Of a stretch of 64,000 nt of DNA, positions 7,516-15,468 are shown piece after piece. The stretch lies in NCBI GenBank assembly GCA_036501365.1, contig DASYAL010000013.1:186001-250000 (forward strand), read 5' to 3'. The notes below the pieces were generated by a model that saw nothing but the letters and a program-made list of their open reading frames with translations, made no database searches and was not told where the DNA came from. Within the stretch, counting starts at the first letter, position 1; the number at the start of each line of letters is the position of its first letter. Position numbers and translations under genes: made by a program. The DNA comes from CAIKMD01 sp036501365. GTDB lineage: Bacteria; Pseudomonadota; Alphaproteobacteria; ATCC43930; CGMCC-115725.

Positions 7516-8634
7516 ATGGCTTTAATACGCGACGACAAGCAGTTGATTCTTCACAATAAAACCTCGTTTCAACGCAATCTATGGATCGGCGTCTGTCTCG
7601 TTGCCCTTGCAAGTTCCGCGGCGGTTTCCAGTGCTCGCGCCCAAAGCCAGCCGACCACCGGCTTCTATATCGGGGGCGCGCTTGGCACGAACATCGAGGA
7701 GAACAATCGCTTCCGGAACGGCGGCGGGTCCAGCACTGACAGCTATCACGCGGGGTATGCGGGCACGCTCGCTTTCGGCTACGGGCTCGGCAACGGCCTG
7801 CGCTTCGAGTTCGAGCCCGGTTACCGCAACAATCGGGTCGACCGCGTCAACGGTGCGCCCGCCGACAGCCGCACCCAAATCGCGACGTTCATGGGCAACG
7901 TTCTCTATGATTTCAACCAGTTCCAGACGCCGTGGATTCCCCTGACACCGCATATCGGCGCCGGCATCGGCGACGCCAATGTGTGGGATCGGTCGGTGAC
8001 GCCGACGCACAACAACGCGTCGGGTTCGACCAACCGGCTCGCCGTGCAGGCGATCGGCGGCCTCGATTATTCCTTGACCCCCAACCAGAAGGTCGGCGTC
8101 GACTACCGCTATCTGCTGGTCCATGACGCCGCCTTCGCGACCGTGGCAGGCGCCAGCGCCCATGCCGGCGATCTCAACAACCATACCTTCCTGCTGACCT
8201 ATCGCTACGAGTTCAACCAGCCGCCGGCGCCGCAACCGATTGCGGCGGCGGCCGTAACCCCGCCGCCCCCGCCCGCGCCGCCACCCCCGGCGTCGCATCC
8301 CTATGAGGTCTATTTCGAATTCGATCGCGCGACACTGACGCCGGATGCGCGCCAAGTCGTCCAGCAAGCGGCGCAAAACGCGTTGCAGGGCCGTGCGACG
8401 AACATCGTCGCCACTGGTCACACCGATACCGTCGGCACGGGTAGCTACAACCTCGTCCTGTCGCGCCGCCGCGCCACCGCCGTCAAGACCGAGCTGGTGA
8501 AGGATGGCGTTTCGGCGAACGAGATCGCGACTTCGGGCGTCGGCATGAACGACTTGGCGGTGGCGACCGGGGCGGGCGTGAACGAGCCGCGCAACCGCCG
8601 TGTTGAGGTCACGGTCCAAGGGCCGGGAATGTAG
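7516..8634 (+). CDS. OmpA-family outer membrane protein
   Basis: A 372-residue protein. The N-terminal signal peptide is unusually long: a charged stretch of about 20 residues, then WIGVCLVALASSAAVSSARAQ. Next comes an eight-stranded barrel-type domain (GFYIGGALGTNIE through LLTYRYEF, about 50-235) and a proline-rich periplasmic linker (PPPPPAPPPPASHP, about 252-266). The C-terminal OmpA peptidoglycan-binding domain has YFEFDRATLTPDA, GHTDTVGTGSYN and NRRVEVTV. It should anchor the outer membrane to peptidoglycan. The upstream region has CATAAT near 7475 as a weak -10 candidate and AGGGGAT about 10 nt before the ATG. A short inverted repeat follows the gene. Confidence 0.9.
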   Translation: MALIRDDKQLILHNKTSFQRNLWIGVCLVALASSAAVSSARAQSQPTTGFYIGGALGTNIEENNRFRNGGGSSTDSYHAGYAGTLAFGYGLGNGLRFEFEPGYRNNRVDRVNGAPADSRTQIATFMGNVLYDFNQFQTPWIPLTPHIGAGIGDANVWDRSVTPTHNNASGSTNRLAVQAIGGLDYSLTPNQKVGVDYRYLLVHDAAFATVAGASAHAGDLNNHTFLLTYRYEFNQPPAPQPIAAAAVTPPPPPAPPPPASHPYEVYFEFDRATLTPDARQVVQQAAQNALQGRATNIVATGHTDTVGTGSYNLVLSRRRATAVKTELVKDGVSANEIATSGVGMNDLAVATGAGVNEPRNRRVEVTVQGPGM

Positions 8635-8645
8635 GAGTTGATCCG

Positions 8646-8663
8646 CCGGCCCTCGCTGGCCGG
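8646..8663. terminator. Short GC inverted repeat after the OmpA gene
   Basis: CCGGCC and GGCCGG are separated by 6 nt, starting 11 nt after the OmpA stop codon. The stem could form in the plus-strand transcript, but it is followed by AAAA rather than U residues, so it is not a classical intrinsic terminator. It might only stabilise the mRNA 3' end. Confidence 0.25.
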
Positions 8664-8752
8664 AAAACGGTAGCTGACGAACTTTGTCTGGCGCAGCGCC
8701 GGGCGAAACAAGGCGGAGCGGCATCCGGCGCTGCGTGATGGAGGCGAGAACG

Positions 8753-10171
8753 ATGCAGACGATCTTGGTGTCGAATCGCGTCGCGGAACCGAGCCGCGGC
8801 GGCGCCATGCCCGGCGGCTTGGCCGCAGCCCTCTATGCTGCGACCGACAAGAACGGCGCATGGTGGATCGGCAGCAGCGGCAAGCACACCAAAGAGGCCG
8901 CAGCCGTCGCCGAGCCGCCGATTCACGTCAAGAACATCGGCGCCGGCAAGCTGGTGACGGTCGACTTCCCTGCCGCGCTCTATCGCAATTTTTACAATGG
9001 CATGTCGAACTCCGCGATCTGGCCGATCCTTCACGACCGTGCCGATCTTCTGCATTACGACGAGCATTTCTTTCAGGCCTATAGCGAGATCAACGATCTG
9101 ATGGCCGACGCGGTGGCGCGCGTCGCTCAACCCGATGCGCTGATCTGGATCCACGACTATCACTTCTTCATGCTCGGCGAGTGCCTGCGACGACGCGGCT
9201 TGACGAATCCGATCGGCTTTTTCCTGCACACGCCGTTCCCGACCGCTTCGGTGCTCAGCTGCATGCCGCAGCACCAGGTCATCATGAAGAGCCTCTCCGC
9301 CTACGATCTGGTCGGGTTCCAGACCGGGAACGATCTGCTGCGCTTCCGGGACTATGCGACCACCGAGCTGGCGGCGACGCTGACGGGCCAGACGACGCTG
9401 CGCTTCGGCAGAGGCCGGGTGCAGATCGGCGTCTTCCCGATCGGTATCAATGTCGAACATTTCGCCGAGGCCGCCGAGCGCAACCACCGGACCCGGCGCC
9501 TCAATCGCATGCGCAACGATTTGCACGACGGCTGCATGGTGATCGGCGTCGACCGCCTCGACTACAGCAAGGGCCTGCCGCTGCGTTTCCAGTCCTACGA
9601 GCAGTTTCTGACCCTCTACCCCGAAGAGCGCAAGCGCGTTTCCTTCCTCCAGATCACGCCCCCGACGCGTTCCGAGGTCGAGAGCTATCGTCGCGTCCGC
9701 AGCGAACTCGCGGCCAAGGCCGGCGACGTCAATGCGCGCTTCGGCAGCGTCGACTGGATGGTGCTGCGCTATGTCAATGAGAGCTTCTCGCCTGACGAGC
9801 TCGCAGGCTTCTACCGCATGAGCAAGGTCGGCTGCGTAACGCCGCTGCGCGACGGCATGAACCTCGTCGCCAAGGAATATATCGCCGCCCAGAATCCCGA
9901 AGATCCGGGCGTGCTCGTGCTATCGAAATTCGCCGGCGCCGCGCAAGAGCTGAACGCCGCCCTCCTCGTCAATCCCTACGACACCGAGGAGGTCGCGCGC
10001 TGCCTGCATCAGGCGCTCTACATGCCCCAGGGAGAGCGCCTGGAGCGCTGGGAGACGTTGATGCGGGTGCTCCGCAAGGCCGATCTGCAGAGCTGGTACG
10101 ACTCCTTCTTCGTCGCGCTGCGCAGCGCCTCGATCAAGCCCGCCGACAGCACGGCGCTGAGCGTCGCTTAA
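8753..10171 (+). CDS. otsA: Trehalose-6-phosphate synthase (GT20)
   Basis: A 472-residue retaining glycosyltransferase that joins UDP-glucose (or another nucleotide glucose) and glucose-6-phosphate to trehalose-6-phosphate. GT20 hallmarks are SNRV at 7-10, the GGL loop near 21-23, IHDYH at 133-137, HTPFP at 159-163, VDRLDYSKGL at 266-275 with the donor-binding Arg and Lys, and LRDGMNLVAKEY toward the C-terminus. The ATG at 8753 has GGAGG about 8 nt upstream, so I preferred it over in-frame candidates at 8684 and 8738. It is a single synthase domain without a fused OtsB phosphatase, and no otsB is present in the window. First gene of the trehalose/glucan run; glgE follows after 48 nt. Confidence 0.94.
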   Translation: MQTILVSNRVAEPSRGGAMPGGLAAALYAATDKNGAWWIGSSGKHTKEAAAVAEPPIHVKNIGAGKLVTVDFPAALYRNFYNGMSNSAIWPILHDRADLLHYDEHFFQAYSEINDLMADAVARVAQPDALIWIHDYHFFMLGECLRRRGLTNPIGFFLHTPFPTASVLSCMPQHQVIMKSLSAYDLVGFQTGNDLLRFRDYATTELAATLTGQTTLRFGRGRVQIGVFPIGINVEHFAEAAERNHRTRRLNRMRNDLHDGCMVIGVDRLDYSKGLPLRFQSYEQFLTLYPEERKRVSFLQITPPTRSEVESYRRVRSELAAKAGDVNARFGSVDWMVLRYVNESFSPDELAGFYRMSKVGCVTPLRDGMNLVAKEYIAAQNPEDPGVLVLSKFAGAAQELNAALLVNPYDTEEVARCLHQALYMPQGERLERWETLMRVLRKADLQSWYDSFFVALRSASIKPADSTALSVA

Positions 10172-10219
10172 GGCAACCGCCTGTGTCGCCGCCGAAGCCC
10201 GTCAGCGTAGTCGAGACGA

Positions 10220-12205
10220 ATGGCAAGCACATTGACCACATCGCCACCGGAAAGCCCCATCGCCTCCGCTCGATCCGTTAAGCCGCTGTCGTCGTCGACC
10301 TCTTCTGCTGCAGCGGTCACCGAGTCGGGCGCGCGGATCGCGATCGAGCGTGTCTATCCCGAACTCGATTGCGGCCGCTACCCGGTCAAACGCATCGTCG
10401 GCGAACCGCTCGAAGTACGGGCCGACATCTTTCGCGATGGGCATGATGTTCTGGGCGCGGCCCTCCTCTATCAGCCGGAAGGCGGATCGCGCTGGCATTC
10501 GGCGTCGATGCGGCTCTATGACAACGACCGTTGGACGGGCTCGATCGCGCTGACCGAGAACCGGCGCTATCGCTATACGATCGAGGCCTGGACCGATCTC
10601 TTCGCCTCCTGGCGCGACCGCATGCATCGCAAGCTCGCGGCGCAGCAAGACATCGCGACGGACCTTGCCGAGGGCCGCGCGCTGGTGGCGGAGGCACAAA
10701 AACGCAGCGGCCGAGCCCTCCTACCGGCCGGCGCCGACGCCGAGTCGCTGCTCAGCGACGCGCTCGCCGCGGCCATGGCCGAATTCGGCCCGCGCGACGA
10801 CGTCACCCGCCTCGATCGCGTGCTCGAAGTCGTCGTCGATCGCAAGGCCGCGCGCTTTGCCGCCTGGTACGAAATGTTTCCGCGCTCGCAAGGAACGGTT
10901 CCCGATCGCAGCGCGACCTTCCGCGATTGCATCGCGCGGCTCGATGACATCGCCGCAATGGGCTTCGATACAATCTACCTGCCGCCGATCCATCCGATCG
11001 GCGAGAAGAACCGCAAAGGCCGCAACAATTCTCTCGCCCCGGAGGCCGACGATCCCGGCAGCCCTTATGCGATCGGCAGCCCGCTCGGCGGCCACGACAC
11101 GGTTCATCCCGAGCTCGGCACCATCGAGGATTTCCGCGGCTTCGTCGCCGCCTGCGCCCAACGCGGTATGGAAGTCGCACTCGATCTCGCGGTGCAATGC
11201 GCGCCCGATCATCCCTGGGTCGCGCAGCATCCCGATTGGTTCGAGTTTCGGCCCGACGGTTCGATCCGCTATGCGGAAAATCCGCCGAAGCAATATCAGG
11301 ACATCGTCAACGTCAACTTCCGCTCGGCCGCCTGGCCGGCGCTGTGGACCGCGATCCGCGACATCGTCGCCTTCTGGATCGACCAGGGCGTGCACGTCTT
11401 CCGCGTCGACAATCCGCACACCAAGCCGTTCCCGTTCTGGGAGTGGCTGATCCGTGACATCCAGCGCGGGCGGCCCGACATCCTCTTCCTGTCGGAGGCC
11501 TTCACCCGCCCGAAGGTGATGCGCAATCTCGCGAAGCTCGGCTTCACGCAATCCTATACCTATTTCACCTGGCGCAACGACAAGCAGGAGCTGACCGAGT
11601 ACTTCACCGAGCTGACCCGCGAGGAGCCGCAGGAATATCTCCGGCCGCATCTCTTCACCAACACGCCCGACATCTTGCCGCGTTTCCTGCAGGAGGGCGG
11701 TCCGCCCGCCTTTCGCATCCGCGCCGTGCTGGCGGCAACGCTTGGCGGCCTCTTCGGCATCTATAACGGCTTCGAGCTGTGTGAGAACCGCGCCTTGCCG
11801 AATTCCGAGGAATATGCCGAGTCCGAAAAATACCAATACAAGGTCTGGGATTGGGACCGTCCGGGCAACATCAAGCCACTAATCACGGCGCTCAATCGCA
11901 TCCGCCGCGCCCATGCGGTCTTCGAGGACGGGCTCAACCTCGATTTCTACACCTGCGACAACGACCGCGTGCTGTTCTACGGTCGGGGGCGATCGGTGTT
12001 CGTCGCCGTGAGCCTCGATCCTTTCGCGCCTCAGGAAACGCTGCTCGATCTGCCGCTGCACGCGCTCGGCATCGCCGAATCGGATGACCTACGCGTCGCC
12101 AACCTGCTGACCGGCGGCACGGTGCATTGGGTCGGAGCGCGGCAGCGCGTCCGGCTGGAGCCCGAAGCGCCAGCGCTGATCTTCACCCTCGGGAGGGTGC
12201 GGTGA
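10220..12205 (+). CDS. glgE: Alpha-1,4-glucan:maltose-1-phosphate maltosyltransferase
   Basis: A 661-residue GH13_3 enzyme that extends alpha-1,4-glucans by maltosyl units from maltose-1-phosphate. After a low-complexity Ser-rich start (about 1-35) comes the N-terminal beta-sandwich domain, the GlgE-specific helical insert (AAWYEMFPRSQG near 214-225), and the catalytic barrel. The nucleophile is D397 in FRVDNPHTKP, and the acid/base is E426 in FLSEAFTRP. DNPHTKP distinguishes GlgE from ordinary amylases. The length is typical. Its stop overlaps the GTG start of treS by 4 nt. With the TreS-maltokinase fusion next door it completes the trehalose to maltose to maltose-1-phosphate to glucan route. 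Confidence 0.95.
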   Translation: MASTLTTSPPESPIASARSVKPLSSSTSSAAAVTESGARIAIERVYPELDCGRYPVKRIVGEPLEVRADIFRDGHDVLGAALLYQPEGGSRWHSASMRLYDNDRWTGSIALTENRRYRYTIEAWTDLFASWRDRMHRKLAAQQDIATDLAEGRALVAEAQKRSGRALLPAGADAESLLSDALAAAMAEFGPRDDVTRLDRVLEVVVDRKAARFAAWYEMFPRSQGTVPDRSATFRDCIARLDDIAAMGFDTIYLPPIHPIGEKNRKGRNNSLAPEADDPGSPYAIGSPLGGHDTVHPELGTIEDFRGFVAACAQRGMEVALDLAVQCAPDHPWVAQHPDWFEFRPDGSIRYAENPPKQYQDIVNVNFRSAAWPALWTAIRDIVAFWIDQGVHVFRVDNPHTKPFPFWEWLIRDIQRGRPDILFLSEAFTRPKVMRNLAKLGFTQSYTYFTWRNDKQELTEYFTELTREEPQEYLRPHLFTNTPDILPRFLQEGGPPAFRIRAVLAATLGGLFGIYNGFELCENRALPNSEEYAESEKYQYKVWDWDRPGNIKPLITALNRIRRAHAVFEDGLNLDFYTCDNDRVLFYGRGRSVFVAVSLDPFAPQETLLDLPLHALGIAESDDLRVANLLTGGTVHWVGARQRVRLEPEAPALIFTLGRVR

Positions 12206-15200
12206 GCGTATCGGCACCCGAGCGTCCGGACTGGTACAAGGACGCGATCATCTACGAGCTTCATCTCAAAGCGTTTCACGACGCCAACGGCGACGGCATC
12301 GGCGACATACGGGGGCTGATCGAGAAGCTGGACTATATCCAGGAGCTCGGCGTCACCGCGATCTGGCTGCTGCCCTTCTTTCCCTCGCCGCTGCGCGACG
12401 ACGGCTACGACATCTCCGACTATCGCGACATCCATCAGTCCTACGGCGGCCTTTCTGATTTCCGGCAGCTCGTGCGCGAGACCCACAAGCGCGACATGCG
12501 CGTCATCATCGAGCTGGTCATCAACCACACCTCGGACCAGCACCCGTGGTTCCAGCGCTCCCGGCGCGCGAAGCCGGGATCGGTCGCGCGCAACTTCTAT
12601 GTCTGGAGCGAGACCGATGAGAAATACAAAGGCACACGGATCATCTTCACCGATACCGAGAAATCGAACTGGACCTGGGATCCGGTCGCCGGCGCTTTCT
12701 ATTGGCATCGCTTCTTCTCGCACCAGCCGGACTTGAATTTCGACAGTCCCCATGTCGTGCGCGCCGTGCTCAATACCATGCATTTTTGGCTCGATCTCGG
12801 TGTCGACGGCTTCCGGCTCGACGCCATTCCCTATCTCTGCGAGCGCGAGGGCACGAGCAGCGAGAACCTCCCCGAGACCCACGCCATCATCAAGCACATC
12901 CGCGCCGAGCTCGACTGCGACTACACCGGCAAGCTGCTGCTGGCGGAAGCCAATCAGTGGCCCGAGGACGTGAAGGATTATTTCGGCGCCGCCGACGAAT
13001 GCCACATGGCGTTCCATTTCCCGCTGATGCCGCGGATCTACATGGCGATCGCCCAGGAAGATCGCCACCCGATCACCGACATCATGCGCCAGACGCCGGA
13101 AATTCCGGAGTCGTGCCAGTGGGCGATCTTCCTGCGCAACCACGACGAGCTGACGCTCGAGATGGTGACCGACGCCGAGCGCGATTATCTGTGGCTCACC
13201 TACGCCGCCGACCGGCGCGCGCGCATCAATCTCGGCATCCGCCGCCGCCTCGCGCCGCTAATGCTGAACGACCGCCGCAAGATCGAGCTCATGAACGGCC
13301 TGTTGCTGTCGATGCCCGGGACGCCGATCATCTATTACGGCGACGAGATCGGCATGGGCGACAATATCTATCTCGGCGATCGCGACGGCGTCCGCACGCC
13401 AATGCAGTGGACGCCCGACCGCAACGCCGGCTTCTCGCGCGCCGACCCCGCGCGGCTCTACCTGCCGCCGATCATGGACGCGGTGTACGGCTATCAAGCG
13501 CTCAACGTCGAAGCGCAATCGCACAGCCTCTCGTCGCTGCTGAACTGGATGAAGCGGCTCATCAATGTGCGCCAATCGCTGAAAGTCTTCGGTCGCGGCA
13601 CCCTCACCTTCCTCTATCCGTCGAATCGCGCCGTGATCGCTTATCTGCGGCAGCATGAAGAGACGACGGTGCTGTGCGTCATGAACCTCTCGCGGTCGGC
13701 GCAAGCGGTGGAGCTCGATCTTCCCGCCTCGGCCGGACGCGTCCCGGTCGAAATGCTCGGCCGCACGCCGTTTCCGGCGATCGGCGACGCCAGCTACACG
13801 ATCACGCTGCAAGGCTACGGCTTCTTCTGGTTCGAGCTGACCCAACCCTCGGAAGATCTGCGGCTGGCAGCGAAGATCGTGCCGGAGCTCGTCACGCTGG
13901 TGCAGACCGGTACCCTCGAATCAGCCGTTGAAGGCCGCAATCGCCGCATCCTCGAGCACGATGTCCTGCCGGTCTATCTGCGCGCGCGGCGGTGGTTCGC
14001 GCAAAAAGACGAGCGGCATGTGCGGATCGCGATCCTGTCGACCTTGTGCTTCTCGCTCGGCGGGCGCGACCGATGCTGGATCATCGCCGAGGCTCAGGGC
14101 AAGACCACCATGAGCTATTCGCTGCCGCTGGTCGACGACTACCAGCCCGCCACGCCGCCGCCGCCACAGTCGATCCTGGCGAAGCTGCGCCGCAGCTATC
14201 GCGAGGGCTTTTTGCTCGACGCATTGTTCGGCGATGAGTTCGTTCGCGCGGCGATCGAGGCGCTGCGGCAGAACGCCACCGTCGCCGCCGCCGGCGGGAC
14301 GCTGTCGTTCCGGCCGACGGCGGCCTTCCTCACCACGACGTCGCCTGAAAAGCCGGTCATCCGCATCGCCGGCCAGGAGCAATCGAACAGCTCGGCCATC
14401 GCCGAGGAATGGCTGATCCTCAAATTCTATCGCAAGGTCGCCGCTGGCGCCCATCCCGAGATCGAGATGGGTTCGTTCCTGACGAATGAGGCGCATTTCC
14501 CGAACGCGCCCGCGCTCTACGGCAGCATCCATTTCACCGACGGCGCGGGCAAGGAAATCGCGCTCGGCGTCGTTCATGCGCTAATCCGCAATCAGGGCGA
14601 CGGCTGGACCAATACCCTCGCCTATCTCGACCGCTTCCTGCAGGACCGCCGTGTGGCGAGCACCGACCAGCAGCCGGCCGCGCCCGATGCGCATGCGGCG
14701 TTCCTGGTGCGGGCCGAGCAGATCGCGCGGCGCACCGCGGAATTTCATCGCGCGCTCTATGTCGAAGCCGGCGATCCGGCGTTCCAGGCCGAGAAACTTG
14801 CCGCGAGCGAAGTGAGGAAATGGGGCGAGACCGCCGCGAAGCTGGTCGATGCCGCGCTCGCCGCGCTGATCGAGGGCCGCAACCGGCTGTCGCCCGAGGA
14901 CAACGCGGCCCTCGAGGAATTGACCGCCGATCCGGCGGCCTGCAGCGCGTATATCCGAGACCTCGCGCAGATCGACGACGACATCCTGATCTCGCGCTAT
15001 CACGGCGATTACCATCTCGGCCAGACGCTGGTCGTGCAGAATGATACCTTCCTCGTCGATTTCGAAGGCCCGCCGCAGCTGTCGCTGACGGAGCGGCGCG
15101 CCAAGCACTCGATCGTGCGCGACGTCGCGACCATGCTGCGCTCGTTCGATTATGCGGCGTGGACCGCGCTCGGCACCGCCACCGCCAGCACGCCCGATCG

Positions 15201-15468
15201 CGGCAACGAGCTTCGCGATGCAATCCTGCAATGGCGCGGCGAGGCGAGCAGCCATTTCCTCGACGCCTATCTCGCCACGATCGGCGATTGTCCGCTGTGG
15301 CCGCGCAACGAGGTCGCCGCCCGCAAGCTATTGTCGCTGTTCCTGATCGAGAAAGCGGCGCTCGAGATCGAATACGAGATCGGGAACCGCCCGAGCTGGG
15401 CCGGCGTTCCTCTAGCGGGCCTCTGCTCTCTTTTACGCGACCGACTAATACCCGAACAAACCCTATGA
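12202..15468 (+). CDS. treS: Trehalose synthase fused to maltokinase
   Basis: A 1088-residue bifunctional protein. Residues 1 to about 550 are a GH13 trehalose synthase/maltose glucosyl mutase: YELHLKAF, INHTSDQHPWF, nucleophile D207 in GFRLDAIPYL, acid E249 in LLAEANQWPE, and LRNHDELTLEM. Residues from about 565 on form a kinase-like domain with HGDYHLGQ (H934, D936) and VDFEG (D953), the catalytic and metal-binding motifs of maltokinase (Mak/Pep2). One polypeptide therefore turns trehalose into maltose and then maltose-1-phosphate for GlgE. I chose the GTG at 12202 because GTGA couples it to the glgE stop and GGGAGG lies about 6 nt upstream. The fused arrangement is known in several bacteria. 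Confidence 0.95.
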   Translation: MSVSAPERPDWYKDAIIYELHLKAFHDANGDGIGDIRGLIEKLDYIQELGVTAIWLLPFFPSPLRDDGYDISDYRDIHQSYGGLSDFRQLVRETHKRDMRVIIELVINHTSDQHPWFQRSRRAKPGSVARNFYVWSETDEKYKGTRIIFTDTEKSNWTWDPVAGAFYWHRFFSHQPDLNFDSPHVVRAVLNTMHFWLDLGVDGFRLDAIPYLCEREGTSSENLPETHAIIKHIRAELDCDYTGKLLLAEANQWPEDVKDYFGAADECHMAFHFPLMPRIYMAIAQEDRHPITDIMRQTPEIPESCQWAIFLRNHDELTLEMVTDAERDYLWLTYAADRRARINLGIRRRLAPLMLNDRRKIELMNGLLLSMPGTPIIYYGDEIGMGDNIYLGDRDGVRTPMQWTPDRNAGFSRADPARLYLPPIMDAVYGYQALNVEAQSHSLSSLLNWMKRLINVRQSLKVFGRGTLTFLYPSNRAVIAYLRQHEETTVLCVMNLSRSAQAVELDLPASAGRVPVEMLGRTPFPAIGDASYTITLQGYGFFWFELTQPSEDLRLAAKIVPELVTLVQTGTLESAVEGRNRRILEHDVLPVYLRARRWFAQKDERHVRIAILSTLCFSLGGRDRCWIIAEAQGKTTMSYSLPLVDDYQPATPPPPQSILAKLRRSYREGFLLDALFGDEFVRAAIEALRQNATVAAAGGTLSFRPTAAFLTTTSPEKPVIRIAGQEQSNSSAIAEEWLILKFYRKVAAGAHPEIEMGSFLTNEAHFPNAPALYGSIHFTDGAGKEIALGVVHALIRNQGDGWTNTLAYLDRFLQDRRVASTDQQPAAPDAHAAFLVRAEQIARRTAEFHRALYVEAGDPAFQAEKLAASEVRKWGETAAKLVDAALAALIEGRNRLSPEDNAALEELTADPAACSAYIRDLAQIDDDILISRYHGDYHLGQTLVVQNDTFLVDFEGPPQLSLTERRAKHSIVRDVATMLRSFDYAAWTALGTATASTPDRGNELRDAILQWRGEASSHFLDAYLATIGDCPLWPRNEVAARKLLSLFLIEKAALEIEYEIGNRPSWAGVPLAGLCSLLRDRLIPEQTL

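Noticed and set aside
8646..8663. Strong intrinsic terminator after the OmpA gene
   Set aside because: The 6-bp stem is followed by A residues, not U, on the coding-strand transcript; kept only as a weak inverted repeat.
10220..12205. Simple alpha-amylase assignment for the second gene of the glucan cluster
   Set aside because: DNPHTKP and SEAFTRP plus the N-terminal domains are GlgE-specific, and the neighbouring maltokinase fits GlgE.
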